Assembly: GCA_009777535.1 (NCBI GenBank)
Contig: WRLP01000008.1
Coordinates: 51,758-115,757, forward strand
Direction of reading: 5' to 3'
Length of the DNA stretch: 64,000 nucleotides
Origin: Treponema sp.
GTDB taxonomy: Bacteria > Spirochaetota > Spirochaetia > Treponematales > Breznakiellaceae
Within the stretch, counting starts at the first letter, position 1, and every line of letters starts with the position of its first letter. Under the pieces are notes generated by a model that ran no database searches, was not told the DNA's origin, and worked only from the letters and a program-made list of their open reading frames with translations. Below, one piece after another: positions 1-8,332 of this stretch. The translations under genes and the position numbers were made by a program.

Positions 1-1866
1 GTTTTCTTCTTCTACGTTATGTGCAAGTTCATTCAAAAAATCTTTTACCCTGCGTGTTTTTTCACGGTCAACGCCGTCTTCCTTTATTTCGCGTACAAGG
101 TTCTCCAGGGTTTTCCGGCTTTCGTTTAACAGCAGGCGGAGTTTTCCGGCAGCATCACGCTTTAGTTCCGCCTCTTTCTGCTTTAAGCTCAGCTCTTTCA
201 GGTCGGCCTTTCTGCGTGTTTCCCTCAGCTTGATCTCTTCGCTTTTGTTTTTATTTTCCAGCCCGTGGAGTTCTAGATGCTTTTCCCTTAAGCCCTTTAT
301 CAGGGCGGAGACATCGGATTTTTCCTCATCAAGATAACTTCGCGCCTTTTCCACGATTTTGGTGCCCAGTCCGTTCCTGCCCGCTATATCAAGCGCGCGG
401 CTTTCGCCGGGAACTCCATTAATTACTTTATAGGTAGGGGATAGTGTTTGGGCGTTAAATTCCACGGAGGCATTCTCTACGCCATGGCGCGTATAACCGT
501 AGTTTTTCAGAATTCCGTGGTGGGTTGTAACAACCATTCGCGATTTTTTTTCAATTAAATAATCCAAAACCGCCATCGCAATTGCCCCTCCCTCCGCCGG
601 ATCGGTTCCAGAGCCAAGCTCGTCCAGCAGGACAAGCGATTTTTCCGTTGCGTTGGAAACAATGGCCGCTATATTGCTGATATGGGCGGAAAAAGTTGAA
701 AGCGACTGTTTAATGGACTGCTCGTCTCCGATGTCGGCATATATTCCATCGAAAAAAGGAAGAATGCTGCCTTCGTCCACAGGAAGTGCAAGGCCGCTCT
801 GATTCATCAAGGCAAACAGCCCGAGGGTTTTAAGCGCTACTGTTTTTCCGCCCGTATTCGGCCCGGTGATAATAAGCGTCCGTGTATTGCCCTTCATGGC
901 CAGATCGATGGGAACCGCGTTTTTCAGCATGGGGTGGCGCGCCTGTTTTAACAAAAGCGAATCGTCATGCTCACTGCTGTTCTGCGCGGTAAACTGACCC
1001 TTTGTATTAATCGAGTATTTGGCCTTTGCGCGTAAACATTCGCTTTCAATAACCCAGCGGTGAAAATTTTCGAGCTCTGCCCTTTGTGCCGCGACACAGA
1101 TTGTCAGCTCACGCATGATTTTAATAATTTCAGCATCAAGATTTCGTTTTTCAACGAGCAGTTCATTGTTTTTTTCCACTACGTCCAGGGGTTCCACAAA
1201 TACAGTCTGCCCGCTTGATGAAACTTCGTGTACTATCCCCTTGATTCGTCCGCGAAAGTTGACCTTTACCGCTAATACGGTTCTTCCATCACGCTGGGAT
1301 GGAACGGCTGACTGAAGCATCTTTCTGGTTTCATCATCGGATATATAATGTGATATTGAGACTTCCAGTTCCCTGTTAAGGCTCTTTATCCGCCTTTTGA
1401 TTGCACGTAACGGAGGGAGGTCGCGCATTTTCCCTTCTTTGTCTAAAACCCTGAAAATATCTGCCGCTATGGTCTTGCAGTCAGGTGATGATTCAGACAA
1501 CGCGCCGCTGTCTTCCTTGTTGAGCAGCCAGTCTTTTAATTCCGTGCCCCTTTGCACAAACAGGCCGATTGCGTATGCTTCGTCGATTTCCAGGACAGCG
1601 CCTTCGACGCCCAGCTTTGGCATAAGAAAGCCGATGGAAGGCAGCCAGGAGCCAGGTACGCTGTCGCTGTTATTGATCCGCGCCATAATGTAAAGGACTT
1701 TTGTTTTTGTTTCTTCCGCTCTGCAAAAGTCAAATACGGGCTTTTCATTTTTAATCAATGCGGCGGCTTCATCGCTAAGGGCAAAAGACGCGGCTTTTTC
1801 CATAACAGTGGAATATTCAAGAAGGGTCAGTGTTTTTGCTGTAAGTAAGTCTTTTTTAATCTTCAT
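1..1866 (-). CDS. mutS2: Endonuclease MutS2 (3' end beyond window)
   Basis: MutS2 is a MutS-family ATPase that acts on branched DNA and recombination intermediates and, in some bacteria, on collided ribosomes. 622 residues are visible. The ATPase core shows Walker A GPNTGGKT near residues 334-341 and Walker B followed by DELGSGTDP near 410-420, then a charged, coiled-coil-rich clamp segment to the window edge. The family is usually about 780 residues, so the C-terminal Smr nuclease domain should lie off the left edge and cannot be checked. The ATG at 1866 overlaps the end of rsgA by 11 bases, so the gene is last in the visible murI-rsgA-mutS2 group. Family assignment is firm. Confidence 0.95.
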   Translation of the reverse strand, partial: MKIKKDLLTAKTLTLLEYSTVMEKAASFALSDEAAALIKNEKPVFDFCRAEETKTKVLYIMARINNSDSVPGSWLPSIGFLMPKLGVEGAVLEIDEAYAIGLFVQRGTELKDWLLNKEDSGALSESSPDCKTIAADIFRVLDKEGKMRDLPPLRAIKRRIKSLNRELEVSISHYISDDETRKMLQSAVPSQRDGRTVLAVKVNFRGRIKGIVHEVSSSGQTVFVEPLDVVEKNNELLVEKRNLDAEIIKIMRELTICVAAQRAELENFHRWVIESECLRAKAKYSINTKGQFTAQNSSEHDDSLLLKQARHPMLKNAVPIDLAMKGNTRTLIITGPNTGGKTVALKTLGLFALMNQSGLALPVDEGSILPFFDGIYADIGDEQSIKQSLSTFSAHISNIAAIVSNATEKSLVLLDELGSGTDPAEGGAIAMAVLDYLIEKKSRMVVTTHHGILKNYGYTRHGVENASVEFNAQTLSPTYKVINGVPGESRALDIAGRNGLGTKIVEKARSYLDEEKSDVSALIKGLREKHLELHGLENKNKSEEIKLRETRRKADLKELSLKQKEAELKRDAAGKLRLLLNESRKTLENLVREIKEDGVDREKTRRVKDFLNELAHNVEEEN

Positions 1867-2809
1867 TGTTTTTACCCGCAAGCTCGTCCCGAATGCGCAG
1901 AAAACTTTCGTAACGATCTTCATGGATATGGCCGGCGTGAACTGCTTCCATTATTTTACACCCGGGCTCAATTTTATGGGAGCATGAAAGCCCGTAACTG
2001 CACATGCCGTTAAGCGGGGCGAATTCCCTTAAATGCTGAATCGCGTCCGCCGCGTCGATTCCATCAGGGACAAAACGGCGCAGCCCGGGCGTATCAATTA
2101 TTTGCGTAACAGTTTTATCAGAAGGCGCGGAAATTGTTAACATAAATGACATGGTTGTGGTATGGTTTCCCCGGTCGAACTTTTCGTTCAGAGCGCCGGT
2201 TCTGATGTTTTGATCCGGCTGCAGTGCGTTTATAAGGCTGGATTTGCCGACCCCGGACTGTCCGATCAATACAGAGGTTTTTCCGGTGATGAGCGCTTTT
2301 AGTTCTCCAAGCCCCATGCCGGTTTTTGCGGAAATACGGAGTACCCTGTATCCAATACGGCAAAAATCTTCCAGGCGTTCATTTACGTCGAGGTCGTCGC
2401 TTGGCAGATCGCATTTGTTGCAGATAATGATCACTTCTATTCCGGCGAAATCCGCCTGCATCAGAAGGCGATCCAGAAAGCGGGGTCTGAAGGGCGGAGA
2501 CAGGGCCGTTGTCATGCAGAGCGCCAGATCAACGTTTGCAGCTAATGGCTGGCTTGCGCTTCCCTTTTGATTAAAGCGGCTGAACAGGTTACGCCTTTCT
2601 TCCCGTTCAAGGATCATGCCGGTATTTGATTCCGGCGAATATTCAACAATAACGCGGTCGCCGGGAGCGAGGGGATTGTACAAATCTTCTGACTTTTTTA
2701 ATACCTTTCCCTTTATGCGGCATGATATCTCCTTTTTGTCAAGGCGTACTGTAAAAATATTGTGCGAACCCCGTATTACAATTCCTTTTAAGACAGTCTC
2801 GCCGCTCAT
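1856..2809 (-). CDS. rsgA: Ribosome small subunit maturation GTPase RsgA
   Basis: RsgA (YjeQ) is a circularly permuted GTPase that checks late maturation of the 30S ribosomal subunit. The 317-residue product has the family layout: an N-terminal OB fold (about 1-75), then GTPase motifs in permuted order, G4 NKCD at 131-134, P-loop GQSGVGKS at 183-190 and G3 DTPG at 239-242, then a C-terminal zinc site (Cys and His residues about 270-284, CSYGLSCSH then a later Cys). Length is normal. The ATG overlaps the murI stop by four bases (ATGA), which suggests translational coupling. Confidence 0.96.
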   Translation of the reverse strand: MSGETVLKGIVIRGSHNIFTVRLDKKEISCRIKGKVLKKSEDLYNPLAPGDRVIVEYSPESNTGMILEREERRNLFSRFNQKGSASQPLAANVDLALCMTTALSPPFRPRFLDRLLMQADFAGIEVIIICNKCDLPSDDLDVNERLEDFCRIGYRVLRISAKTGMGLGELKALITGKTSVLIGQSGVGKSSLINALQPDQNIRTGALNEKFDRGNHTTTMSFMLTISAPSDKTVTQIIDTPGLRRFVPDGIDAADAIQHLREFAPLNGMCSYGLSCSHKIEPGCKIMEAVHAGHIHEDRYESFLRIRDELAGKNNED

Positions 2810-3621
2810 GTACCACCAAAAAGGGAAATGGGAAACCCCAAGTGTTCAGCCCATCTTTGCCACGATGAATCGGGCAGCTCTGTGCCGGTTATCATGAATT
2901 TATCCACGGTTTTTTTGCTGTTTTTTGCCCTTAGCGCGCCGCCGTTGTCGTTAAGCAGCGATTCAATTCTTCGCGTAACAGGATCAAGGGAATCGAATAT
3001 TTTGATGCCCGGAGCGGCTTCTTTCTGGAATTCTTTTGCCAGAAATAAAAAGTGCGTACAGCCCAGTACAACACAGTCTGTTCCGGCGGCGCGGAAACGT
3101 TTTATGTATTCTTTTACGGTTTCTTCTTTTTCATTTTCGCCGGCGTCAATAAAACGCTGTTCGACAAATTCAGTAAGCTGCGGAGCGGCAATGCCGTAAA
3201 TCTCGCAGGCTCTGTCGGAAGAATGGCGGGTTTTGAGTTCCTCTATGGTGCGTTCTGTGGCAAGTACGCCGACTTTTCCTGTTGTGCACGCCAGCATTGC
3301 CGGTTTTACCGAAGGCTCTGTTCCCACAAAAACAATGTTTGGAAAACGCTGCCGCAATTCGCCGATTGCAGAAACCGTGGCGGTGTTGCACGCTAGGACA
3401 ATAATTTTTGGATTTATTGATTCAACAAGCAATTCAACAAGTTCAACAAGCAGGGTGATAAGTTCCGCCCTGCTTTTTGAGCCGTATGGAAAATTTCCGC
3501 GGTCTGCCAGGTATATCACGCTTTCGCCCGGATTGCGTTTTTTAAAAGATTTACAGTATGGAATTCCGCCAACGCCTGAATCCAGAAAGATTACCGGCCT
3601 GTTATCTGCAATATCATTCAT
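2806..3621 (-). CDS. murI: Glutamate racemase
   Basis: MurI interconverts L- and D-glutamate without a cofactor and supplies D-Glu for peptidoglycan. The 271-residue protein has both catalytic cysteines in their signatures, ACNTATV near residue 79 and LGCTHF near residue 186. It also has the N-terminal DSGVGG motif (14-19) that holds the catalytic Asp/Ser pair. Length is normal. Its stop overlaps rsgA; five bases separate its ATG from the upstream zinc-ribbon gene, so the group is probably one transcript. The ribosome binding site is weak. Confidence 0.96.
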   Translation of the reverse strand: MNDIADNRPVIFLDSGVGGIPYCKSFKKRNPGESVIYLADRGNFPYGSKSRAELITLLVELVELLVESINPKIIVLACNTATVSAIGELRQRFPNIVFVGTEPSVKPAMLACTTGKVGVLATERTIEELKTRHSSDRACEIYGIAAPQLTEFVEQRFIDAGENEKEETVKEYIKRFRAAGTDCVVLGCTHFLFLAKEFQKEAAPGIKIFDSLDPVTRRIESLLNDNGGALRAKNSKKTVDKFMITGTELPDSSWQRWAEHLGFPISLFGGT

Positions 3622-3626
3622 ATTCG

Positions 3627-3920
3627 CTACTTAAAAAGATTGTCAAATTCCGTTCTCGCGCTGCCGGCCCTGTTTTGTTCTTCCGCCCGTCCGGCGCTTT
3701 GGATGCGGTATTTTTTGTCAAGGGAAAACCAGTCGCAAAAATTGGATCTCTCCTTGTCTGCTGCCGGTTCGGCGCTTGTTTCCGAGCAGTCGCCCCTGCT
3801 GCCGGGAAGAAAGAAGCGGCAGTTTTTACAGGCCCTTAAATCCTTGCCGCAAGATGGGCAGACCTGAGAACGGCCGAATGGCTCTTTTTCGGTAACGGGT
3901 GTACCGCAATACCAGCACAT
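3627..3920 (-). CDS. Small zinc-ribbon protein
   Basis: A 97-residue protein with CxxC pairs in the first half: MCWYCG at the N-terminus, CPSCG about residues 18-22 and a CKNC pair about 30-33, with two further Cys later. This looks like a treble-clef or double zinc ribbon followed by a polar tail. No enzyme motif is visible and no function can be given. It is the first gene of the leftward murI-rsgA-mutS2 group. The candidate promoter upstream (3926-3955) would start transcription almost at the ATG, so the message may be leaderless. Confidence 0.75.
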   Translation of the reverse strand: MCWYCGTPVTEKEPFGRSQVCPSCGKDLRACKNCRFFLPGSRGDCSETSAEPAADKERSNFCDWFSLDKKYRIQSAGRAEEQNRAGSARTEFDNLFK

Positions 3921-3925
3921 AATTC

Positions 3926-3955
3926 ATTCTAGCCGACACCGGGGCTGGTAGTAAA
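3926..3955 (-). promoter_or_regulatory. Candidate sigma-70 promoter of the zinc-ribbon/murI group
   Basis: On the minus strand a TTTACT -35 box (3950-3955) and a TAGAAT -10 box (3926-3931) are 18 bases apart. Only five bases separate the -10 box from the ATG at 3920, so transcription would begin at or next to the start codon. No Shine-Dalgarno sequence fits in that space. The call rests on motif match and position only. Confidence 0.45.
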
Positions 3956-3979
3956 GATAATTCTGTGTTATTTTTAATC

Positions 3980-4567
3980 ATGTTTACCATAAGCCCATGC
4001 GCTGCGGGCTGCGGAAAACCGGCGATTACAGGTTCCAATTTGTGTTTTGCTCATCAGGCGAATCAGGAGCAGGAAAGCCGGCGCATCATTGATTATATCA
4101 GTCAAAATCCGGTAATTAAGGATTTGAATGTAACCGGCATGAAGTTTTCCGGTGTTGATTTTTCCGGCCATAGTTTTTATGGCTGTAATTTCAGGGATAC
4201 CGCTTTTTCCGGCTGCGTTCTTTCGGGAATGGAAGCCGGAATGAGTTTTTTTGATTTTTCCGGTTTTGATGACTGCGATTTTTCAAAAGCAGATTTTCAG
4301 TTTCTTTCTTTCGCCGGCTGCGTTTTTAATAAATGCAGCTTTGAGGATTCTGAGCTTGTTCATATTAACTTTGAAGGAGCTTCCATCAGCGAAACATCTT
4401 TTAACAATTCCAATTTATACAACAGCCGTTTTATCAATGCGGAATTAACCTCATCAACTTTTGTTAACTGCAACTTAAAGAGGGTATATTTTGTCAGCGC
4501 CAGGCAGAAAGATATACTGTTTAAGGCGTCGAATACTGCCGAAGCGATATTCGAAACGGAAGAATGA
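3980..4567 (+). CDS. Pentapeptide-repeat protein
   Basis: About 195 residues. The N-terminus has a possible zinc-binding motif (Cys residues near 7, 11 and 22 and a nearby His). From about residue 45 onward there are degenerate A(N/D)LXX pentapeptides such as FSGVDFSGHSF, FSGCVLSG and NFEGASISETSFNNSNL. These repeats fold into a right-handed quadrilateral beta helix; the family has varied roles and none can be assigned. ATG 3980 is preferred to the in-frame GTG at 3965 because the latter adds only a hydrophobic MLFLI stretch; neither has a good ribosome binding site. The next gene starts four bases after the stop, so the two are probably cotranscribed. Confidence 0.8.
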   Translation: MFTISPCAAGCGKPAITGSNLCFAHQANQEQESRRIIDYISQNPVIKDLNVTGMKFSGVDFSGHSFYGCNFRDTAFSGCVLSGMEAGMSFFDFSGFDDCDFSKADFQFLSFAGCVFNKCSFEDSELVHINFEGASISETSFNNSNLYNSRFINAELTSSTFVNCNLKRVYFVSARQKDILFKASNTAEAIFETEE

Positions 4568-4570
4568 ACG

Positions 4571-5206
4571 ATGAAACTTTTTTTTCATTATTGTTCTTAT
4601 GGTTTCAGTAATTGTTATATTCTTGGGGGAAGCAGGACAGATCAGGGTGATGAAGCCGCCCGGAGCGCTGACGCAGTTATTGTTGATCCCGGCGGCATGA
4701 ATGAAAGCATTCTTAAAACCATAGAAAATAACGGTTTTAATCTGCGCGCGGTGCTTATTACCCATGATCATATCCGCCATGTAAGGGGTCTGCAAACACT
4801 GAATCGTATTTATAATGCTGAAATTTTTGCCATAAACCACATCGTTCAGGAAAATAAAACAACCATGGTAAAGGACGGGGATAAAATCAATATAGCCGGA
4901 TTCGATGTCGAGGTAATTTCCATTCCGGGACATTCGGCCGACTCCGTGGTTTATAAAATGGGCGCCATGCTTTTTACCGGCGATGTACTTACCGCCGGTC
5001 TTGTCGGCAGTACATCGAGTAACTTCGGCGCGGCAACCCAAATGAGCAAACTCCATGCACGCCTTCTTTCCCTGCCCGGGGATTATATAGTGCTTCCCGG
5101 ACACGGCCCCCCTTCTACTCTGGAGGCGGAGAGGCGTTTTAATACTGATATAATTAACTACGACCTGAATAAAAACAAAAAACCGGCTTTCAAAGTAGGG
5201 TATTAG
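4571..5206 (+). CDS. Metallo-beta-lactamase-fold hydrolase with altered metal motif
   Basis: A 211-residue protein of the glyoxalase II-like branch of the metallo-beta-lactamase fold. The core elements are VIVDPGG near 37-42, the metal motif THDHIRH at 64-70, PGHSADS near 120, a TGDVL aspartate ligand, and a late PGHGPPST histidine. The family motif is HxHxDH. Here the Asp position is Arg69, which should remove a ligand of the second metal site. The protein may bind one metal or have lost hydrolase activity. It is probably cotranscribed with the upstream pentapeptide gene. The next gene converges on it with a 3-base gap. Confidence 0.85.
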   Translation: MKLFFHYCSYGFSNCYILGGSRTDQGDEAARSADAVIVDPGGMNESILKTIENNGFNLRAVLITHDHIRHVRGLQTLNRIYNAEIFAINHIVQENKTTMVKDGDKINIAGFDVEVISIPGHSADSVVYKMGAMLFTGDVLTAGLVGSTSSNFGAATQMSKLHARLLSLPGDYIVLPGHGPPSTLEAERRFNTDIINYDLNKNKKPAFKVGY

Positions 5207-5209
5207 GCT

Positions 5210-6853
5210 TTATCTTACCGTTAGCAGCCATACGCGGCCGGCCGCAAGGCCCCAGCGCCGGCTAACATAGGCGGAAAAGGCCTCGGCTTCGGCGGTAAAC
5301 ACCGTTGCAAGAGACGGCCAGGAAGATGAGGCTTCGTCTTTTTGGGGCAAAACCGAACTGCGCCAGGAATTTTCCAGGCGGGAGGGCAGGGTCTGGCCGA
5401 AGTAGCGGCCGGCCTGGGATGCCGGCTGCTGTAAAAGATGCGCCATGAATTCATTGACCAGCAGGTATTCGTCCCTTATGTCGTACTGCTGATATTCAAA
5501 ATATGAGCGGATAAAATTTTTAGCATGGGCGGGGAACTGATTCCATCTGTTCCTGCTGAAATTGCGAAAATCCTCATCAATAAAAAACAATCCGTGGAAG
5601 CCTTCGTGCGCCAAAAAGAGGCGGCGCAGATAATCAGCCGATTCCCTGGAGAGCGAAATAATCCCGCCGTTACCCGCAGCAATACCGCTGCTGTCAGCGC
5701 GGATTATTCCTTCGTTAAGCAGGATTTTTTCCAGCTCGCGCTCCTCGGTCAAAAGCGGGAAGGCGGTTTTACGCGCCATGTCGAAAAAGCGGGCAAGGTC
5801 TTCGGCGCGGTAATCATGCGCATTCCAGCCGTGCAGGCCGGCAATTTCTGCATCGGATGCAAGCCTGCCTCGGAAGCCGGCTTTTTCGACAAAAAACGCA
5901 AGACGCTTCAGCAGCCTGTCCTGCACCGCGTAATCGACAGTGTCAATGATCAACAGCGACGGAAACTGCTCCCAGCGGAAAATTTCCCAAGAACTGTTAC
6001 GCCATCTTTCCCTCGGCCATTCAAAAACAAGTCCGGGGTCGGCCTCGATCGGCTCAGGATATGCGGGGGGCAGCGAATAATCAACATGAAAGGCGGCGAT
6101 CCTGTCCCCTGACAAAATTATTGACCGCCCCGCCGGCGGGAATATTGCCGGCGGAAGATAAATTTTTTCTGCGCCGGGCTGTGCTTCAATTCGCTTGTCA
6201 TTCAATTCCAGCGAGGCCCTTTGTCCCGCCGAAAGTGAAACATTTATTTGCGGGGGCGGCCGGCTGAAAAAAGCCGGAAGGTCAATCACATGGCTTCCGT
6301 CATTACTTTTGAATACAAAGGGGCTGGTGTAAAAACGTCCGCCGTCTGTGCCGGCGCTGAAACCAAACCAGCGCTCCCTTATACGCAGGGATTTAATTTT
6401 AAAAACGGATTCTGTGTTTGAAACCTTTTTAACCGCCGGCAGGACTGATATGCCGAAGCGGCCTGAAAAAGAATCGTCTATGGGCACGGCGTAGTGAATT
6501 GCCGCACTGTTGTCAGGTGCAATTCCCATAAATGAAAGATCCATCGGCAGGGCCCATGACGCGCCGTCAGTCTCCAGAACAATCTGATATTTTTCTTTTA
6601 TTTCATCAGGGGGCGGGGAACTGAATTCATATTCAATTTCCAGTGATGAAAGCGGCGGGACGGAAAGCCCGGAATCGAAACGGTATTCCATTTTTTTTGG
6701 CCGCCAAAGATTCAAAGAGCCTTCCTGAGCCGCGCGTCCTGCCGCGTAAAGACTTGAGCCCGTTCCATATACCGGAAAGATAACCATTTCTTCTTTTGCG
6801 CATGATATCAGCAGAACAAGGAAAAAAAACGTCAAGGTTCGGGAAAACTTCAT
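5210..6853 (-). CDS. Lipoprotein with gluzincin-like zinc peptidase motif
   Basis: A 547-residue predicted lipoprotein: a hydrophobic signal with lipobox LLISC (Cys about residue 18). I do not recognise the whole protein. The N-terminal half looks like beta-rich surface domains. The C-terminal half contains HEGFH near residue 416 and NEFMAH near 466. HExxH followed about 47 residues later by NExxA is the metal-site pattern of gluzincin zinc metallopeptidases, so a membrane-anchored peptidase is plausible. This is inference from motif geometry. The gene starts two bases after the stop of the upstream gene at 6856, so they form a leftward pair. Confidence 0.8.
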   Translation of the reverse strand: MKFSRTLTFFFLVLLISCAKEEMVIFPVYGTGSSLYAAGRAAQEGSLNLWRPKKMEYRFDSGLSVPPLSSLEIEYEFSSPPPDEIKEKYQIVLETDGASWALPMDLSFMGIAPDNSAAIHYAVPIDDSFSGRFGISVLPAVKKVSNTESVFKIKSLRIRERWFGFSAGTDGGRFYTSPFVFKSNDGSHVIDLPAFFSRPPPQINVSLSAGQRASLELNDKRIEAQPGAEKIYLPPAIFPPAGRSIILSGDRIAAFHVDYSLPPAYPEPIEADPGLVFEWPRERWRNSSWEIFRWEQFPSLLIIDTVDYAVQDRLLKRLAFFVEKAGFRGRLASDAEIAGLHGWNAHDYRAEDLARFFDMARKTAFPLLTEERELEKILLNEGIIRADSSGIAAGNGGIISLSRESADYLRRLFLAHEGFHGLFFIDEDFRNFSRNRWNQFPAHAKNFIRSYFEYQQYDIRDEYLLVNEFMAHLLQQPASQAGRYFGQTLPSRLENSWRSSVLPQKDEASSSWPSLATVFTAEAEAFSAYVSRRWGLAAGRVWLLTVR

Positions 6854-6855
6854 TA

Positions 6856-7635
6856 TTATAGGGTAACAATGCTCTTTGCAATCAGCTTTGCAAGATGAAA
6901 TCTTGAATCCATTTTTCCCCCGGGGCAGTTTTCCAGGAAGGTTTCAAAATTACCCAGGAAAGATTCCGGCAGCACGGGCAGCTCGTAAACCTGCTTAAAA
7001 TACGCCCGGTGCGAGGGTTCAAAACGCTCATTTATGCAGAACAATGTAAGACATGCGGCCTTGATAAAACCCGCCGAAGCAATAAGGTAATGGAACTGAT
7101 CCCCCTGGAAACAGGCAGCGCCAAGGTCGGAAAGAAAATGCTCCATCTTTGACTGTGCCGTTATGCGCATTTCCTTCCAGAACTGGGGGGGGAGTTTTTT
7201 CAGCCTTTTCATTATTCCCTTTATCCAGTTGTTGCGCGAAAAAATTATTTCTCCGTTTTCCAGCCGGTAAAAGGTATATGTTCCCGAATCCTTGATAAGC
7301 CACAGCGATTCATTGTTGGTATCCGCAATACCGACCAGCTCTTCAATCTTTTCTGTATTTTTATACTCCAGCCTTACCGGAATGTTGCCTATAAGAAAAC
7401 GGTCTTTTTCATTCTGGCCTGAACTTTCAAATGCCGCAACGTCATTGCCGTATGACTGACAGCGCTCTTCCGCATCGGGAATTTGACCTGAGCAAAATAC
7501 GTCAAGGATCAGCGCAAAGTAGGGGTCAAGCGGATCGGGCAGGGCGGCTTCATTAAGCGTTATACATTCAACACCCGGCCATGTTTGAAGAAGCTGTGAA
7601 AAACGATCCACCAAAACTTTTGTCTTATATTTCAT
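6856..7635 (-). CDS. Hypothetical protein, possibly DUF4037-like nucleotidyltransferase
   Basis: A 259-residue soluble protein without signal or membrane segment. The segment near residues 30-60 (LPDPLDPYFALILDVF, then PDAEER) resembles the acidic strand of nucleotidyltransferase-fold DUF4037 proteins, and the alpha-helical C-terminal half would suit that family. The similarity is from memory and weak, so the function is unproven. It is cotranscribed with the downstream lipoprotein (2-base gap). Its start faces the gene at 7685, so the 49 bases between them must hold both promoters. Confidence 0.7.
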   Translation of the reverse strand: MKYKTKVLVDRFSQLLQTWPGVECITLNEAALPDPLDPYFALILDVFCSGQIPDAEERCQSYGNDVAAFESSGQNEKDRFLIGNIPVRLEYKNTEKIEELVGIADTNNESLWLIKDSGTYTFYRLENGEIIFSRNNWIKGIMKRLKKLPPQFWKEMRITAQSKMEHFLSDLGAACFQGDQFHYLIASAGFIKAACLTLFCINERFEPSHRAYFKQVYELPVLPESFLGNFETFLENCPGGKMDSRFHLAKLIAKSIVTL

Positions 7636-7684
7636 AATGATTCCTTTTATGCTATATACATAATTGTAACACCGGAAAGCAGAT

Positions 7685-8290
7685 TTGAAAACTCAAAAAC
7701 AGAATATGATAAAAATGATGTTCCTGGCCCTTATTCCCCACAGGGACGCCCGTTTACAGGCGCGGAAATGGAGCGGATCCCTGTTTAACGCCGGTTTTGG
7801 CGGCGCGTACAGCTTCCCCTGGGCGTCGCCTCTGGCCCTCCTGTCGCGGCATCTTACCGCCGGGGAGCTGAAACACTGCGCCGGCCTGCTGCGGGAAGAA
7901 AGCCCACGCTTAAATAACGGCAAAATAAGCGCCGGAAAGGCGGCAAGCATCGTTCTATGCGAAAATACGCAGGCCGGGCATCCGGTTATCCTTGGACAAA
8001 GCCTCGATCTTGTCTTTTCAGACTGTGCTATGTCACCGGGTGCCGCAGAAAAAGTGAAATGCCTATTTCCGCCCCTCATCGGCTCTTGTTTACTGCTGCC
8101 GGGAGATTCCGTGCCGGCCGATGCGCTTCCCCAGCCGCCCAAAATTTCTTTCCGCGCGGCGGCTCTGGCAAATATGAGCCTGTCTTACGCCCCCGCGTTG
8201 AACGGCTCATCAGTTTTTAGTAAATGGAAAATCGGTAAATTGTACTGGCTGCCCTCAACCAGCACGACAAAATTACAATATTCGTCATAA
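7685..8290 (+). CDS. Hypothetical protein
   Basis: A 201-residue protein that I cannot place. It has no signal peptide, membrane span or clear catalytic motif. The first 60 residues (FLALIPHRDAR, FNAGFGGAYSFPW, PLALL) loosely resemble the start of 2H-phosphoesterase-like proteins, but the paired HxT motifs are missing. The start is uncertain: TTG 7685 follows a GGAAAG, while later in-frame ATGs at 7706 and 7715 lack a better site. It is divergent from the gene at 6856 and is followed by the promoter of the acyl-CoA synthetase gene. Confidence 0.6.
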   Translation: MKTQKQNMIKMMFLALIPHRDARLQARKWSGSLFNAGFGGAYSFPWASPLALLSRHLTAGELKHCAGLLREESPRLNNGKISAGKAASIVLCENTQAGHPVILGQSLDLVFSDCAMSPGAAEKVKCLFPPLIGSCLLLPGDSVPADALPQPPKISFRAAALANMSLSYAPALNGSSVFSKWKIGKLYWLPSTSTTKLQYSS

Positions 8291-8297
8291 AGTCATC

Positions 8298-8325
8298 TTT
8301 ACATTTTCCGGATACCGTGTAAAAT
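8298..8325 (+). promoter_or_regulatory. Candidate sigma-70 promoter of the acyl-CoA synthetase gene
   Basis: TTTACA (8298-8303) and TAAAAT (8320-8325) are 16 bases apart. The ATG at 8333 is only seven bases beyond the -10 box, and no Shine-Dalgarno sequence precedes it. The transcript would therefore begin at or next to the start codon, the same arrangement as at 3926-3955. Confidence 0.5.
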
Positions 8326-8332
8326 TAGCATT

